NCBI RefSeq assembly: GCF_027158005.1
Contig: NZ_JAPVLQ010000006.1
Span: forward strand, 405,573-469,572
DNA length: 64,000 nucleotides
Source: Rhodococcus sp. H36-A4
GTDB lineage: Bacteria; Actinomycetota; Actinomycetes; Mycobacteriales; Mycobacteriaceae
Direction of reading: 5' to 3'
Shown here: piece after piece, positions 55,331-63,928 of the stretch
Position numbering within the stretch: the first letter of the stretch is position 1
Layout of the letters: each line of letters starts with the position of its first letter
Translations under genes and position numbers: made by a program
The notes under the pieces: model-generated
The model's input: only the letters and a program-made list of their open reading frames with translations
Told to the model about the DNA's origin: nothing
Databases searched by the model: none

Positions 55331-56050
55331 ATGTCATCACCAGATTTCACTGTGACAGGTCAATCGGTACTGATAACCGGCGGCCGGGGCGGTATCGGCT
55401 CGGCAATAGCAAGCGCATTCGTCTTTGCCGGCGCTCGCGTGATCGCTGTCGACGTTTCTCCGGTGCCGGATGTACCACGAGAGGGAATCGACGATGTAGT
55501 TGCCGATGTCCGAGACCCTTCCAGCATCTTCGAAGCCGCATCAAAATTCGGATCACTCGACACGATCGTTCAATGCGCCGGCAGGGCAGCCCCCGGCGAG
55601 GAGTTCGATCCTGCGGTCTTCCGCGAGATCGTCGACATCCATCTCGTGGGATCGTTCAACGTCGCGGTCACCCTCAAGCCGCTCATGGCGGAGTCTGGTG
55701 GATCGATAATCAACGTCGGTTCGATGTACAGCTACTTCGGGTCTCCGTTGGTTCCCGGATACGGTGCAGCGAAAGCGGGCATCGTTCAGTTGACAAAAAC
55801 GCTAGCTCTGGAATGGGCAAGCGATGGAGTCCGTGTCAATGCCGTTGCTCCAGGCTGGATTCGTACCGAGATGACACGCTTGGTGGAAGAGGACCCAACA
55901 CTCAATGCCGCCATCACAAGTCGACTACCCAGCGGCAGCTTCAGCGAACCCGAAGACATCGCCGGCACTGTCCTGTATCTGGCCTCAGCGGCTTCTCGCC
56001 TGGTCACGGGAGTGACGATTCCGATAGACGGCGGATACAGCGCGTCCTGA
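55331..56050 (+). CDS. Short-chain dehydrogenase/reductase
   Basis: A 239-residue SDR. The cofactor motif Gly-Gly-Arg-Gly-Gly-Ile-Gly lies near 17, the Asp-Val strand near 37, Gly-Arg-Ala near 85 and the catalytic Ser and Tyr-Gly-Ala-Ala-Lys near 140-145. ATG 55331 gives the usual family start. It is the first gene of an operon with a cupin dioxygenase-like gene. Confidence 0.85.
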   Translation: MSSPDFTVTGQSVLITGGRGGIGSAIASAFVFAGARVIAVDVSPVPDVPREGIDDVVADVRDPSSIFEAASKFGSLDTIVQCAGRAAPGEEFDPAVFREIVDIHLVGSFNVAVTLKPLMAESGGSIINVGSMYSYFGSPLVPGYGAAKAGIVQLTKTLALEWASDGVRVNAVAPGWIRTEMTRLVEEDPTLNAAITSRLPSGSFSEPEDIAGTVLYLASAASRLVTGVTIPIDGGYSAS

Positions 56051-56108
56051 CCAAACACTGCCCGCACTCCATGCAACAAACACAACACAACACAAAGAGG
56101 AAACCATC

Positions 56109-56654
56109 ATGACTGTCGTTACGTCCACTCAGCTTCCAGTGGTCTCACTGCCACAGACCGAACTGCTCACTATCAATGTCGAGTCGATCCCGTTCGTATC
56201 CGGAAAACTCGCCCCCGGTGTCAGCTTCAAGCCGCTCTTCCTCGAACCGGAAGTCGGAATCTGGGTAATTGTGGCGACTTTCGAGCCGGGTTCGGGACTT
56301 CCCATCCATCTGCACACGGGAACTGTTCATGCTTACACTCTCTCCGGAGCGTGGGGGTACCGTGAGTACCCCGACCAGTTGCAGACGGCAGGATCGTATC
56401 TCTACGAGCCCGGAGCATCCGTCCACACCCTTTTTGCACATGAGAGCAACACGGAGGACACCAACGTCCTCTATGTCATCAACGGGGCAAACGTGAATTT
56501 CTCCGATGACGGAAAGTTCCACTCCATTCTGGACGCAGTCACCCTCATGAAGCTGAGCAGAGAATTCGCTGCTGAGTCCGGGTTGCCAGTCGACTACCTG
56601 ACCGGCGGCGGCGCACAGCTCAACAGTCAAATAGCGAAGGTCGAAACTGACTGA
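56109..56654 (+). CDS. cupin, 2,4'-dihydroxyacetophenone dioxygenase-like
   Basis: A 181-residue single cupin. The metal site is Leu-Pro-Ile-His-Leu-His-Thr-Gly-Thr-Val-His with later Glu and His (about 60-105). The pattern Leu-Ser-Gly-Ala-Trp-Gly-Tyr-Arg-Glu-Tyr matches 2,4'-dihydroxyacetophenone dioxygenase-type cupins. These Fe enzymes cleave a C-C bond between carbonyl groups. AGAGGAAA precedes the ATG. With the AraC regulator and SDR it suggests aromatic ketone degradation. Confidence 0.8.
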   Translation: MTVVTSTQLPVVSLPQTELLTINVESIPFVSGKLAPGVSFKPLFLEPEVGIWVIVATFEPGSGLPIHLHTGTVHAYTLSGAWGYREYPDQLQTAGSYLYEPGASVHTLFAHESNTEDTNVLYVINGANVNFSDDGKFHSILDAVTLMKLSREFAAESGLPVDYLTGGGAQLNSQIAKVETD

Positions 56655-56801
56655 GCGAGAACGTATGTCGCGAGGGCCGTCACCAGCCCTGCAAATGTCG
56701 CCGGCGGTAGCTGCCCTCACGACATACGGACCACCGTATCCGCCAGGACCGAAAACAAGGATCCCCGCGTCGGGGCTCCGACGTACTGCGGCATCGCTCG
56801 A

Positions 56802-56935
56802 GCACGACGAGACTTCGTCGAGAACATCGAAGACTTCTACAATCCACATCGCCGGCATTCCGCACTGGATTTCCGCACTCCGGACGACGTCCACGACCGT
56901 TACCTCCAGACATCGGCCTTGTCAAAGGTCTCTGC
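56802..56935 (+). pseudogene. IS3-family-like transposase fragment
   Basis: A short out-of-context frame encodes the C-terminal end of an IS3-type OrfB integrase domain: Ile-Glu-Asp-Phe-Tyr-Asn-Pro-His-Arg-Arg-His-Ser-Ala-Leu-Asp-Phe and Thr-Pro-Asp. The rest of the transposase is missing. It lies between the cupin gene and the MpaB gene, so an IS once inserted and decayed here. Confidence 0.72.
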
Positions 56936-56953
56936 CAACAATTGGTCGCTCTA

Positions 56954-57940
56954 TCAGGTGGCTGGAGTGCCCGAGTCTGTTGCGAGGGTCAAGTACTGCT
57001 CGCGCGGTAGGAGTCGGCCGGCGCGCCGGAAGGCTTCCTGCACTGAAACGGTCTCAGGCGTGGTCGGCGAAACGTCGAGAATAGCCGGTGCGAGCACGGC
57101 ATAGGCTCGAGGTGAGGAGCTTTCGAGCTTCTTGGCCAACATCTTCGGCTGACGCGCGGCCAAGCGCATTATCGGGCGCAGCACTGCGGTAACGCCGGCG
57201 TCGACGATCGGTCCTTGGCGCGACCCGATCGCTGTGCGCATCCAGCGAGGCAGAGTGGCTATCGTTGCCCGGCGTAGCAACCATTGGACCAGCGGGCTCA
57301 CGACGCGCAAAGGACCAGGAAGCTCAGTGAGCGCAAGGTTGGCACCATTCAAGATGAGGTGCGCATGCTCGACTGCCGTTTCACTGACTACCAGATCGGG
57401 AAGAACGCGCTGGTAGTACGCCCGCATTTCGGCGCGGCTCCTCGGGACGTCAGCGGGGTCGATTGTCTGAAACTGCGCGGCGATGGCGCATTCCCCCCAA
57501 TACTGGCGATCGTCCTCTGCACTCAAGCGCCCGGGCCCGAATCGCTCGTATACGTGGAGGACCGATTGCCACTGGGTCAGGTGAATCCACAGTTGACCTG
57601 CGGGATCGTTGGGGTCATAGGCTTGTCCGGTTACTGGGTCCCGACCGGTGATCCTCGTATGTATGCGCATCAGAGTGTCCGCGGCATGCGCGGCCGTAGC
57701 GCTGTCCGCCAGGACCAGTGCACCGGCATATTCCAGGGTGCGGTCGTACCGGTCGGCGGCGCGCTCCCGCAACGAGCCGGTGCCGGCTACCGACGCCACC
57801 ACCAATGGGTCGAACATCTCTGTGAGCGCAGTGCGCGTGAAGCCCACCGTCATCGAGGTCGGACAGCGGTAAACCTTCCAGGTAACCGAATCGGGGCCGA
57901 AGATGCCGAAATCAAGTGGTGCGTTCACTGTGCTTGTCAT
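56954..57940 (-). CDS. MpaB-like (DUF2236) oxygenase
   Basis: A 328-residue heme-b-type protein of the mycobacterial MpaB/rubber oxygenase superfamily. It shows Phe-Gly-Pro-Asp-Ser-Val-Thr-Trp-Lys-Val, Ile-His-Thr-Arg-Ile-Thr-Gly near 92, Leu-Trp-Ile-His-Leu-Thr-Gln-Trp near 117 and Tyr-Tyr-Gln near 168. His residues in these helices are the likely heme ligands. It follows the TetR gene, and a perfect palindrome overlaps its start codon, so strong repression is likely. The substrate is unknown. Confidence 0.82.
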   Translation of the reverse strand: MTSTVNAPLDFGIFGPDSVTWKVYRCPTSMTVGFTRTALTEMFDPLVVASVAGTGSLRERAADRYDRTLEYAGALVLADSATAAHAADTLMRIHTRITGRDPVTGQAYDPNDPAGQLWIHLTQWQSVLHVYERFGPGRLSAEDDRQYWGECAIAAQFQTIDPADVPRSRAEMRAYYQRVLPDLVVSETAVEHAHLILNGANLALTELPGPLRVVSPLVQWLLRRATIATLPRWMRTAIGSRQGPIVDAGVTAVLRPIMRLAARQPKMLAKKLESSSPRAYAVLAPAILDVSPTTPETVSVQEAFRRAGRLLPREQYLTLATDSGTPAT

Positions 57941-57960
57941 GCAACACATAGTGTTGCATG
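57938..57960. promoter_or_regulatory. perfect palindrome over the MpaB start codon
   Basis: Ten-base arms CATGCAACAC and GTGTTGCATG are separated by ATA. A third half-site, GTGTTGCA, lies at 57960-57967. The left arm contains the start codon of the MpaB gene. The element is between the TetR stop (57973) and the MpaB start. A TetR operator is the natural reading; binding here would block both initiation and translation. Confidence 0.7.
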
Positions 57961-57972
57961 TGTTGCACACTG

Positions 57973-58617
57973 TCAAGCATTGTCGGGTGATCCGAACAGA
58001 AGCGGAACGAGAGTTCGTCTCGCATAGGTTCTCGCCCCCTCCTCGGTGCGTACGTCTATCGAGTACTGCGCGGGGATCAGCACGAACGAAGCGAGCAGCC
58101 GTGCCATGGTCTCTCCGACCGCATCAGCATCGAGGTGGGTCGCCCTGCCGTCCAACTGCAACTTTCGTACACCAGCGGCGGCGAAGGAGCTGCCCAGCCG
58201 AAGCAACGCGGCTTCGTCGGCCAGCCCCGCCGCGATGAGATCCTGCGGCTCGAACTCGGCGGTGCGTCGAATCACCGGATGCGCCTCGGTGAGGCGCACC
58301 GCGGCCGCGAAGCCCTCGACGAGTTGCTCAGCCGGATCGTCGACACCCGCCAGAGACTTCATGATCCCCTGCGCCATGCGCTCACCCTCACGCAGAGTCA
58401 TCGCCTGCAGCACAGCGTCGCGGTCACCGAAGCGGCGGTAGATGGTGGTCCTGTTGACCCCCGCGCGACGTGCAACACCGTCGATCGTCAGCGCTCCGAT
58501 GCCGTTAGCGGCACATACCCCTACCGCTCCATCCAGGATCTTGGTCGCCGTCGGGTCATCCGGCACGTCGCTAGCTTCTCCCGCAAACACCCGTTCGAGT
58601 ACCACTCCCAAATTCAC
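57973..58617 (-). CDS. TetR family regulator of MpaB
   Basis: A 214-residue regulator. The HTH (about 28-75) has Gly-Val-Cys-Ala-Ala-Asn-Gly, Leu-Thr-Ile-Asp-Gly-Val-Ala-Arg-Arg and Thr-Thr-Ile-Tyr-Arg-Arg-Phe-Gly-Asp. The C-terminal domain has the Leu/Ala-rich helices of ligand-binding TetR proteins. The start is ATG 58617. Co-transcribed with the MpaB gene 32 bases downstream. Confidence 0.87.
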   Translation of the reverse strand: MNLGVVLERVFAGEASDVPDDPTATKILDGAVGVCAANGIGALTIDGVARRAGVNRTTIYRRFGDRDAVLQAMTLREGERMAQGIMKSLAGVDDPAEQLVEGFAAAVRLTEAHPVIRRTAEFEPQDLIAAGLADEAALLRLGSSFAAAGVRKLQLDGRATHLDADAVGETMARLLASFVLIPAQYSIDVRTEEGARTYARRTLVPLLFGSPDNA

Positions 58618-58813
58618 GGAGTCAGACTATCCGACCGAGTTGTGTCGAGAGCCTGGCTGCAGGTGCTGACACGGGCGGCTCGACCCTCGGTCCGGCGCAC
58701 CTGCATCGCGCACCCTGGTCCGCGTCGACACTGGCAAAGCAATGAGTGACACCTCTGGTTGACACGATGAAAACGCCGCGCCGCACCCCGTCCGCCCAAA
58801 CAGATGCAGCGGA

Positions 58814-60370
58814 TTACGCCTGGCCGTATGGGGAACGCGCGAAAGCGGCCTGTGGGTCAAGACCGGTCTTCATGCGCCACGCGGTCAGTGCAAGGCCCAA
58901 GCACACCAACTGCATCGGATCGTCGAGGGATGCGCCCAGCAGCTTTTCGAGACGCGCCAACCGGGCATAGAGGGACTGACGTCGAATCCCAAGAAGGACC
59001 GCGGTCTGGGCCTTGCTACCTCGGTTTGCGATGAACGCATCGAGAGTCCGTACAAGATCTGCGGAATGCTTTGTGTCGTAGGCGATCACGGGGCCGAGCT
59101 GCTCGGCGACGAACGCGTTGAGCATGGTCGCCGCCACGCCGGCAGCGAGCAACCGTTGAATACCGACGTCTCTCGCGAGGATAACCCCGGTCCGGGTTCC
59201 GAAACGCCGGGCGATCTGGACGACCTCGCGCGCCTGACCGAGCGCTGTCGAGATATCGGACAGTTGCTTGACCGGCGCAGCCACCCCCAGTGTGCGTATC
59301 GCCGAGCCTCCGGGTCCTCGACGCAGTAGCTCGTCGACTTCGGTGAAGGCGGCCCGGACGCGCCCGGGCGAGGCGAGCAGCCATCCGTGAGCGAGCAAGA
59401 CTACGTGGTTAGCGGTCACCCCGATCAGACATCGACCGAGCACTGCCTCGACCGCCTCCCGAACAGGGTCCGCGAGCTCGCGAACCGGTGTTCGATGATC
59501 GACGTCGACGGCAGCAACGAGTACGTGCTTGCCGTCCAGGGGTGTCCAGCCGGCAGCACTCAAGCGCTCGGACAGGTCACCGTGCGAGGTGAGCACGCCC
59601 CCCACCAGATCGGTGATCACCGACTGGGCGAGCGACTGCCGCGGGCCGAGGTCGGGGTGGCGGCCCAATTCCAATGCCACTGCAACAGCCGCGCAGTTCG
59701 CAACAGCGGAACGCCGCGCGGTTGCCCGTCCGCTCAGGACCAGTCTGCCGAGCGAGCCGGTCGGGCCGCGCACATCGAGGATGGTCCGCTCGCTCTCCGA
59801 CCGCTCCGCGGCGGTGGCGTTGCGTTCGACGACTCGGCCTTCCGCGTCGACAAGATCGACCCCGCACCCTGCGAGGCGCGCGATCCCGTTGAGCAGCGCG
59901 GTCATCCCCTGCCCCGCCACGACGATATCCAGAAGCTCCTGCCAGACAGGTTCGCCGGCCCGCGGCGAACCGAGCCTGCGACGAAGTATCAGGTCATGAA
60001 AGTCTTCGACCATCCGCTCGAATGGGACCACCGTATGCAGGGTCAGGAACGCCACGCCCCGACGTCGAGAAGCCGCGACGAGCTCGGGCGGGGCCGTGAG
60101 GAACGAGCGTCCGACCTCCATGGCGAGTGCAACGCAACCGGCGTCCGCCACCTGGTCGAGGTAGGCAGTCAGCTGCTCGGCGGACCGCCCATGGAGACCG
60201 AGTCCTGTTGTGAGAAGTAGCTCTCCACCAGCGAGCAGTCCGCCCATCTCGTATACCTCGGACGAATGGACCCAGCGGATCACTGCCGTATCGGGAGAGC
60301 CCGCGAGCACCTCGATGGCGGCAGCCTTGAACGATGGCAAAGCGAGAACTTCTCGCAGAGTAGGCAGCAT
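58814..60370 (-). CDS. PucR family transcriptional regulator
   Basis: A 518-residue regulator. The N-terminal PucR domain (about 1-120) has Leu-Thr-Thr-Gly-Leu-Gly-Leu and Gly-Cys-Val-Ala-Leu-Ala-Met-Glu-Val-Gly-Arg. A central GGDEF-like region follows, and the C-terminal HTH_30 domain (about 440-505) has Asn-Arg-Gly-Ser-Lys and Gly-Ile-Arg-Arg-Gln-Ser-Leu-Tyr-Ala-Arg-Leu. It is divergent from the cytosine deaminase-CodB operon and is the expected regulator of it. A palindrome lies in the intergenic region. Confidence 0.88.
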   Translation of the reverse strand: MLPTLREVLALPSFKAAAIEVLAGSPDTAVIRWVHSSEVYEMGGLLAGGELLLTTGLGLHGRSAEQLTAYLDQVADAGCVALAMEVGRSFLTAPPELVAASRRRGVAFLTLHTVVPFERMVEDFHDLILRRRLGSPRAGEPVWQELLDIVVAGQGMTALLNGIARLAGCGVDLVDAEGRVVERNATAAERSESERTILDVRGPTGSLGRLVLSGRATARRSAVANCAAVAVALELGRHPDLGPRQSLAQSVITDLVGGVLTSHGDLSERLSAAGWTPLDGKHVLVAAVDVDHRTPVRELADPVREAVEAVLGRCLIGVTANHVVLLAHGWLLASPGRVRAAFTEVDELLRRGPGGSAIRTLGVAAPVKQLSDISTALGQAREVVQIARRFGTRTGVILARDVGIQRLLAAGVAATMLNAFVAEQLGPVIAYDTKHSADLVRTLDAFIANRGSKAQTAVLLGIRRQSLYARLARLEKLLGASLDDPMQLVCLGLALTAWRMKTGLDPQAAFARSPYGQA

Positions 60371-60465
60371 CCCTCAATACTCGATCGAAGGGTCAGTTCG
60401 TCATAGAGTGCCTTCTGCCCAATGGACAGCCTGTCCCTTGGCAACCCAATTCAAGCCTGGTCGAA

Positions 60466-60483
60466 TTGTGACACGTGCCACAA
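60466..60483. promoter_or_regulatory. imperfect palindrome in the PucR/codA promoter region
   Basis: TTGTG at one end and CACAA at the other flank a CACGTG centre; the 18-base element differs from perfect symmetry only at one pair of positions. It lies 30 bases upstream of the deaminase start and about 95 bases from the PucR start. It is a candidate PucR operator. Confidence 0.55.
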
Positions 60484-60512
60484 GGTCGTTTCATCATCGT
60501 CAAGGAGGACAC

Positions 60513-60977
60513 TTGAACAATTCGGTCCGCACAGATGAGTATTTTCTGGGACTCGCCATCGAACAGGCGAAGATCGGTTGGGAGGAAGGTGGCGTGCCGA
60601 TCGGTGCGGCGTTGGTTCACGAGGGCGAAGTTCTCGCTGTCGGCCGCAACCGCAGAGTTCAAATGAACAGCGCCATCCGCCACGGAGAAACCGATTGCAT
60701 AGAACAAGCCGGGCGGCTCCTAGCCTCGGTCTACCGTAAGTGTGTCCTCTACACGACTCTGTCTCCATGCTTCATGTGCGCGGGCACTGCTGTGCTGTAC
60801 GAGATTCCAAGAATCGTTGTCGGCGAAAACAGCTCGTTCGAGTCGTCGGAATCGTGGTTGCGTGACCACGGGGTGCAGGTCGACGTCGTCGACGACGCCG
60901 AGTGCATGACGCTGATGGAACGCATGTTGGCCGAGCGACCGAGCCTGTGGCTAGAAGACATCGGCGAGCAAGCATGA
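60513..60977 (+). CDS. cytosine deaminase, yeast-type
   Basis: A 154-residue zinc deaminase of the cytidine/deoxycytidylate superfamily. The zinc site is His-Gly-Glu (about 58-60), with the proton-relay Glu, and Ser-Pro-Cys-Phe-Met-Cys near 87-92. The ends Val-Val-Gly-Glu-Asn and Glu-Arg-Pro-x-x-Trp-x-Glu-Asp-Ile-Gly-Glu match the Saccharomyces FCY1 type rather than the E. coli CodA amidohydrolase. TTG 60513 is the only start with the strong AAGGAGG ribosome site; in-frame ATGs are internal. It deaminates cytosine to uracil. Its stop overlaps the CodB start. Confidence 0.86.
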   Translation: MNNSVRTDEYFLGLAIEQAKIGWEEGGVPIGAALVHEGEVLAVGRNRRVQMNSAIRHGETDCIEQAGRLLASVYRKCVLYTTLSPCFMCAGTAVLYEIPRIVVGENSSFESSESWLRDHGVQVDVVDDAECMTLMERMLAERPSLWLEDIGEQA

Positions 60978-62308
60978 GCAGCACTGCCGAACCCGTGCCG
61001 GTCGAAGCCGACCGCACGGACTCGGGTACCCCCATCGACCTGGATTATCCCGTCACACCTGTGCCTCTGAGTGCCCGCAAGCCGTTCTTCTCGCTCGCGG
61101 TGGTGCTGCTGGGGTTCACCATCTTCACTCCGACGATGCTCGCCGGCGCAGCGCTCGGCACCGCATTCTCGTTCTGGAAGTTGATGATGGTGATCGCTGC
61201 CGGATCGGCAATCTTGGGCGCGTACGTCGCCATGATGGGGTACGCCGGCGCTCGCACGGGGCTGACGACCGTCGTCATGGCGCGCTATAGCTTCGGCTCT
61301 CGCGGATCCAAGCTCGCCTCGTTGTTGCTCGGTGGCACTCAAATCGGTTGGTACGGCGTCATTATCGGCACGATCGGTGACCTCACCGCGCAAGCTTTGG
61401 GCTGGGAGTCCTACGCCGCCCGCGCGGCGGTGATGATCGCGGCGAGCATCCTGATGTGCATCACCGCCTGCTACGGATACCGCGGGATGTATTGGGTTTC
61501 GTTGATTTCGACTCCTTTGATCATTGCGCTGGCTTGCTGGGTGGTGTCCCGGTCCCTCGACGAGGTCGGCGGATTCTCAGGTCTGACTTCGATCGAGCCC
61601 ACGACGACGATGACAGTCACGCTCGCAATCACGACTGTGGTCGGCACTTTTGTATCGGCGGGGACGCAAGCGCCCAACTGGACCCGATTCGCCCGTTCAG
61701 GATCGCAAGCAGCTTGGGCCTGCATAATCGGGTTCCTCGTCGGCAATGGACTGATGATCCTGTTCGGCGCCATCGGAGCGATCACCTTCGGTGAAGGTGA
61801 CTTCGTGCTTGTTCTCTACAATCTCGGATTGGTCGGTTGGGGCTTGGTTCTCTTGTTCGGAAACCTCTGGAAGAGCAATGCCGACACCGCTTATGCCTTC
61901 GGAGTCGCCGGTGCCGAGATGTTCAGACACCCCCGAAAGGCGCCGTTTATCATCGGCGGGTGTGTGATCGGCACGCTGCTCGCGCTGACCGGAGTGCACA
62001 ACCATCTAGTCGACTATCTGAGTCTGCTCGGAACCTTCATCCCACCATTGGGAGGAGTGCTCATCGGGGACTTCCTGTGCCGATGGCGTCGAGGCATTCC
62101 CGAAAACCACACCCCTCAGCCGGTGTACTGGCGCCATCTCGCCGTCTACGCCATTGCAGCCTTCCTCGCATGGCTCTCCGGAGAGTTCGAGGTGGGGATT
62201 CCTCCACTGATCGGCATCGTTGTCGCCATCCTCCTGACAGTGGGCCTGCATCGGCGCTTCGCCGCGCCGGGGGCCACTAGCCGGGTGAGCGTCGGCCCGA
62301 CTGCCTGA
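60974..62308 (+). CDS. cytosine permease CodB-like (NCS1 family)
   Basis: A 444-residue transporter with 12 membrane helices. The N-terminal segment and Gly-Ala-Ala-Leu-Gly-Thr-Ala-Phe-Ser-Phe helix match NCS1 transporters. An Asn-Trp-Thr-Arg-Phe-Ala motif lies in the middle, and Ser-Asn-Ala-Asp-Thr-Ala near 300 is typical for cytosine/purine members. ATG 60974 overlaps the deaminase stop, so uptake and deamination are co-produced. A long inverted repeat follows. Confidence 0.9.
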   Translation: MSSTAEPVPVEADRTDSGTPIDLDYPVTPVPLSARKPFFSLAVVLLGFTIFTPTMLAGAALGTAFSFWKLMMVIAAGSAILGAYVAMMGYAGARTGLTTVVMARYSFGSRGSKLASLLLGGTQIGWYGVIIGTIGDLTAQALGWESYAARAAVMIAASILMCITACYGYRGMYWVSLISTPLIIALACWVVSRSLDEVGGFSGLTSIEPTTTMTVTLAITTVVGTFVSAGTQAPNWTRFARSGSQAAWACIIGFLVGNGLMILFGAIGAITFGEGDFVLVLYNLGLVGWGLVLLFGNLWKSNADTAYAFGVAGAEMFRHPRKAPFIIGGCVIGTLLALTGVHNHLVDYLSLLGTFIPPLGGVLIGDFLCRWRRGIPENHTPQPVYWRHLAVYAIAAFLAWLSGEFEVGIPPLIGIVVAILLTVGLHRRFAAPGATSRVSVGPTA

Positions 62309-62310
62309 AC

Positions 62311-62375
62311 CTGTTGCGGTGCGAACGAAGAATCGGTGTCCTTCGGGCACCGATTCTTCGTTCGCACCGCAACAG
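62311..62375. terminator. 28-bp perfect inverted repeat after codB
   Basis: Arms at 62311-62338 and 62348-62375 are exactly complementary over 28 bases, with a 9-base loop that contains a UUCG-like core. It begins three bases after the codB stop and lies between codB and the convergent peroxiredoxin gene. There is no T-run. A bidirectional terminator or mRNA-stabilising hairpin is likely; an origin as a repeat element is possible. Confidence 0.8.
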
Positions 62376-62536
62376 CGAGTTGTTCACCTGCTCTCAGGCT
62401 TCGATCCAACGAGTTTTCGGCATCTCTCACTGTGGCAGCGCGACAACTGGACTCGACGGGCTCGACTGAAAAGTTCCGTCGAACTTGAAAGGGCTCACAT
62501 GGACGGTTGTCCTGGCAGCGACGATCGTCGTTGCTG

Positions 62537-63214
62537 TTACTGGCCGTTTGCGAGGGCAGCGTCGAGGGCGGTGAGGATCTCAGCGGGCTCGGTACGGGTG
62601 GTGTAGTCGGGGTGCACATCGATCCACCGGATCGAGCCGCCTGCGTCGACGATGACCACCGTGGGAAAAGGAAGTGCATGAGTGCCGTCTGCATTGATAT
62701 CGGCGAGGTCGAGTCCCAGACTCATCTGCGCGTCACGGGCTTCTTCCCCTGGTGCGGTGAGGATGCCGAGCCGGCCTGCGATCTGGTTCCCCGGATCGGA
62801 GACCACCGTGTAGGTCAGATCATTCTTCTGTTGCATCGACAGGGAGCCGTCCGGCTTCTGCGGACTGACAGCCACCAGAGCGACGCCACGAACGTCGAGC
62901 TCGCTCACCAAAGTTTCCTCATAGGCACGCAGCGTCAGGTTGCAGTACGGACACCATGCCCCTCGGTAGAAGACCACCACTGCGGGGCGGCCGGCCCGGA
63001 CCGACGCCAACGTAGTGGGATGTCCGCTCTCGTCGACAACGTCTCCGTCGGGCATAGCCGTGCCGGCGGCAGCGACATCTGCCGGTATCCCCGCTGCTGT
63101 GACCCGTGCCAGGTCGGCATCGAAAGCCGCCCTCACATCTGCCGGCAGTCGTGTCGCTGACTTTCGCTGAAGCTCTGCAACTCGGTCGGCGATTGTCGTG
63201 TGAGGAGTAGGCAT
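62537..63214 (-). CDS. AhpC/TSA-type redoxin
   Basis: A 225-residue thioredoxin-fold peroxidase-like protein. The active-site region is Phe-Tyr-Arg-Gly-Ala-Trp-Cys-Pro-Tyr-Cys-Asn, with the peroxidatic Cys and a resolving Cys in a Cys-x2-Cys arrangement (about 90-93). A helical N-terminal extension precedes the fold. ATG 63214 was chosen; TTG 63220 sits closer to GGAG and is an alternative. It reduces peroxides or thiols. Confidence 0.84.
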   Translation of the reverse strand: MPTPHTTIADRVAELQRKSATRLPADVRAAFDADLARVTAAGIPADVAAAGTAMPDGDVVDESGHPTTLASVRAGRPAVVVFYRGAWCPYCNLTLRAYEETLVSELDVRGVALVAVSPQKPDGSLSMQQKNDLTYTVVSDPGNQIAGRLGILTAPGEEARDAQMSLGLDLADINADGTHALPFPTVVIVDAGGSIRWIDVHPDYTTRTEPAEILTALDAALANGQ

Positions 63215-63873
63215 CCGCAAGGAGCTCCGATTCGGTAGGGGTCGTTGGAGTATCGCTGGGGTCGAGCCTGGTGCCCTTCGGTCCCATGAGCAAGGTAGCA
63301 GAACTGGCCTTCACAGTGACGGCTGCGGCATGCGGGTCACCGCACGTGGGCAGGGCATCTCAGGACCGCGCTCGGCACAGGCTCGATCGATGAGGTCGAG
63401 ACACAAACTATGAAGTAATGCAACAGGAATAAGCTACCGGAACTTGTGGATAGAACCCCACTTTCGACCTTCTTGTACGCATCGAAATACGAAATTGCGC
63501 ACCACCGAACGACCCACAATTGGACGACGCACGAGACAACAGAGCTGCAGTTGGCGTCCCCCCACGGTGAAATGTTCGGAACCTCGATGCTCGTTCGGCG
63601 AGAACTGCGCGGAGCGCGCTCCTCTCAAAACCATATGCACACGAGGCTATCGATCTGCATCACCCATACACACTGTGCGCGAATAGTTTTCGCATTGTCC
63701 GGAGAGATCCCCGATCTGATATCAGGGCGCGCACCGGATACCGAAGCGCGAGAACGACAGTGCGCCCGCCGGAAGCCCGTTCGGGTCCATGCGGGCGCAC
63801 TCGAGGTCGCGAGAGTCAGACTCGCTCTGTTTCGGTCGGCGATGTCAGCATCGAAGGGCGGTTGCGGTGGTAG
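63215..63873. other. long stretch without a supported gene
   Basis: About 660 bases between the redoxin gene and the IS end show only short, unconvincing frames. The segment at about 63405-63480 is AT-richer than its surroundings. It may be a decayed region near an IS insertion. Confidence 0.5.
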
Positions 63874-63914
63874 TGGCAGGTCCCCGATAGTCGGACCACC
63901 GCGTTCTAGAGCCA
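63874..63914. repeat. terminal end of an IS3-family element
   Basis: The segment starts TGGCAGGTCCCCGA and ends TCTAGAGCCA, with the TGGC and GCCA ends that bound many IS3 elements. It lies just outside the stop of the transposase tail at 63929. The element continues beyond the window to the right. Confidence 0.55.
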
Positions 63915-63928
63915 CGGTGTGATTGATG

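Noticed and set aside
62311..62375. CRISPR-like repeat pair
   Set aside because: Only one inverted pair is present; there is no spaced direct-repeat array anywhere in the window.
63446..63922. 158-residue plus-strand frame near the right end
   Set aside because: It runs into the IS end on the opposite strand and its product looks non-coding.
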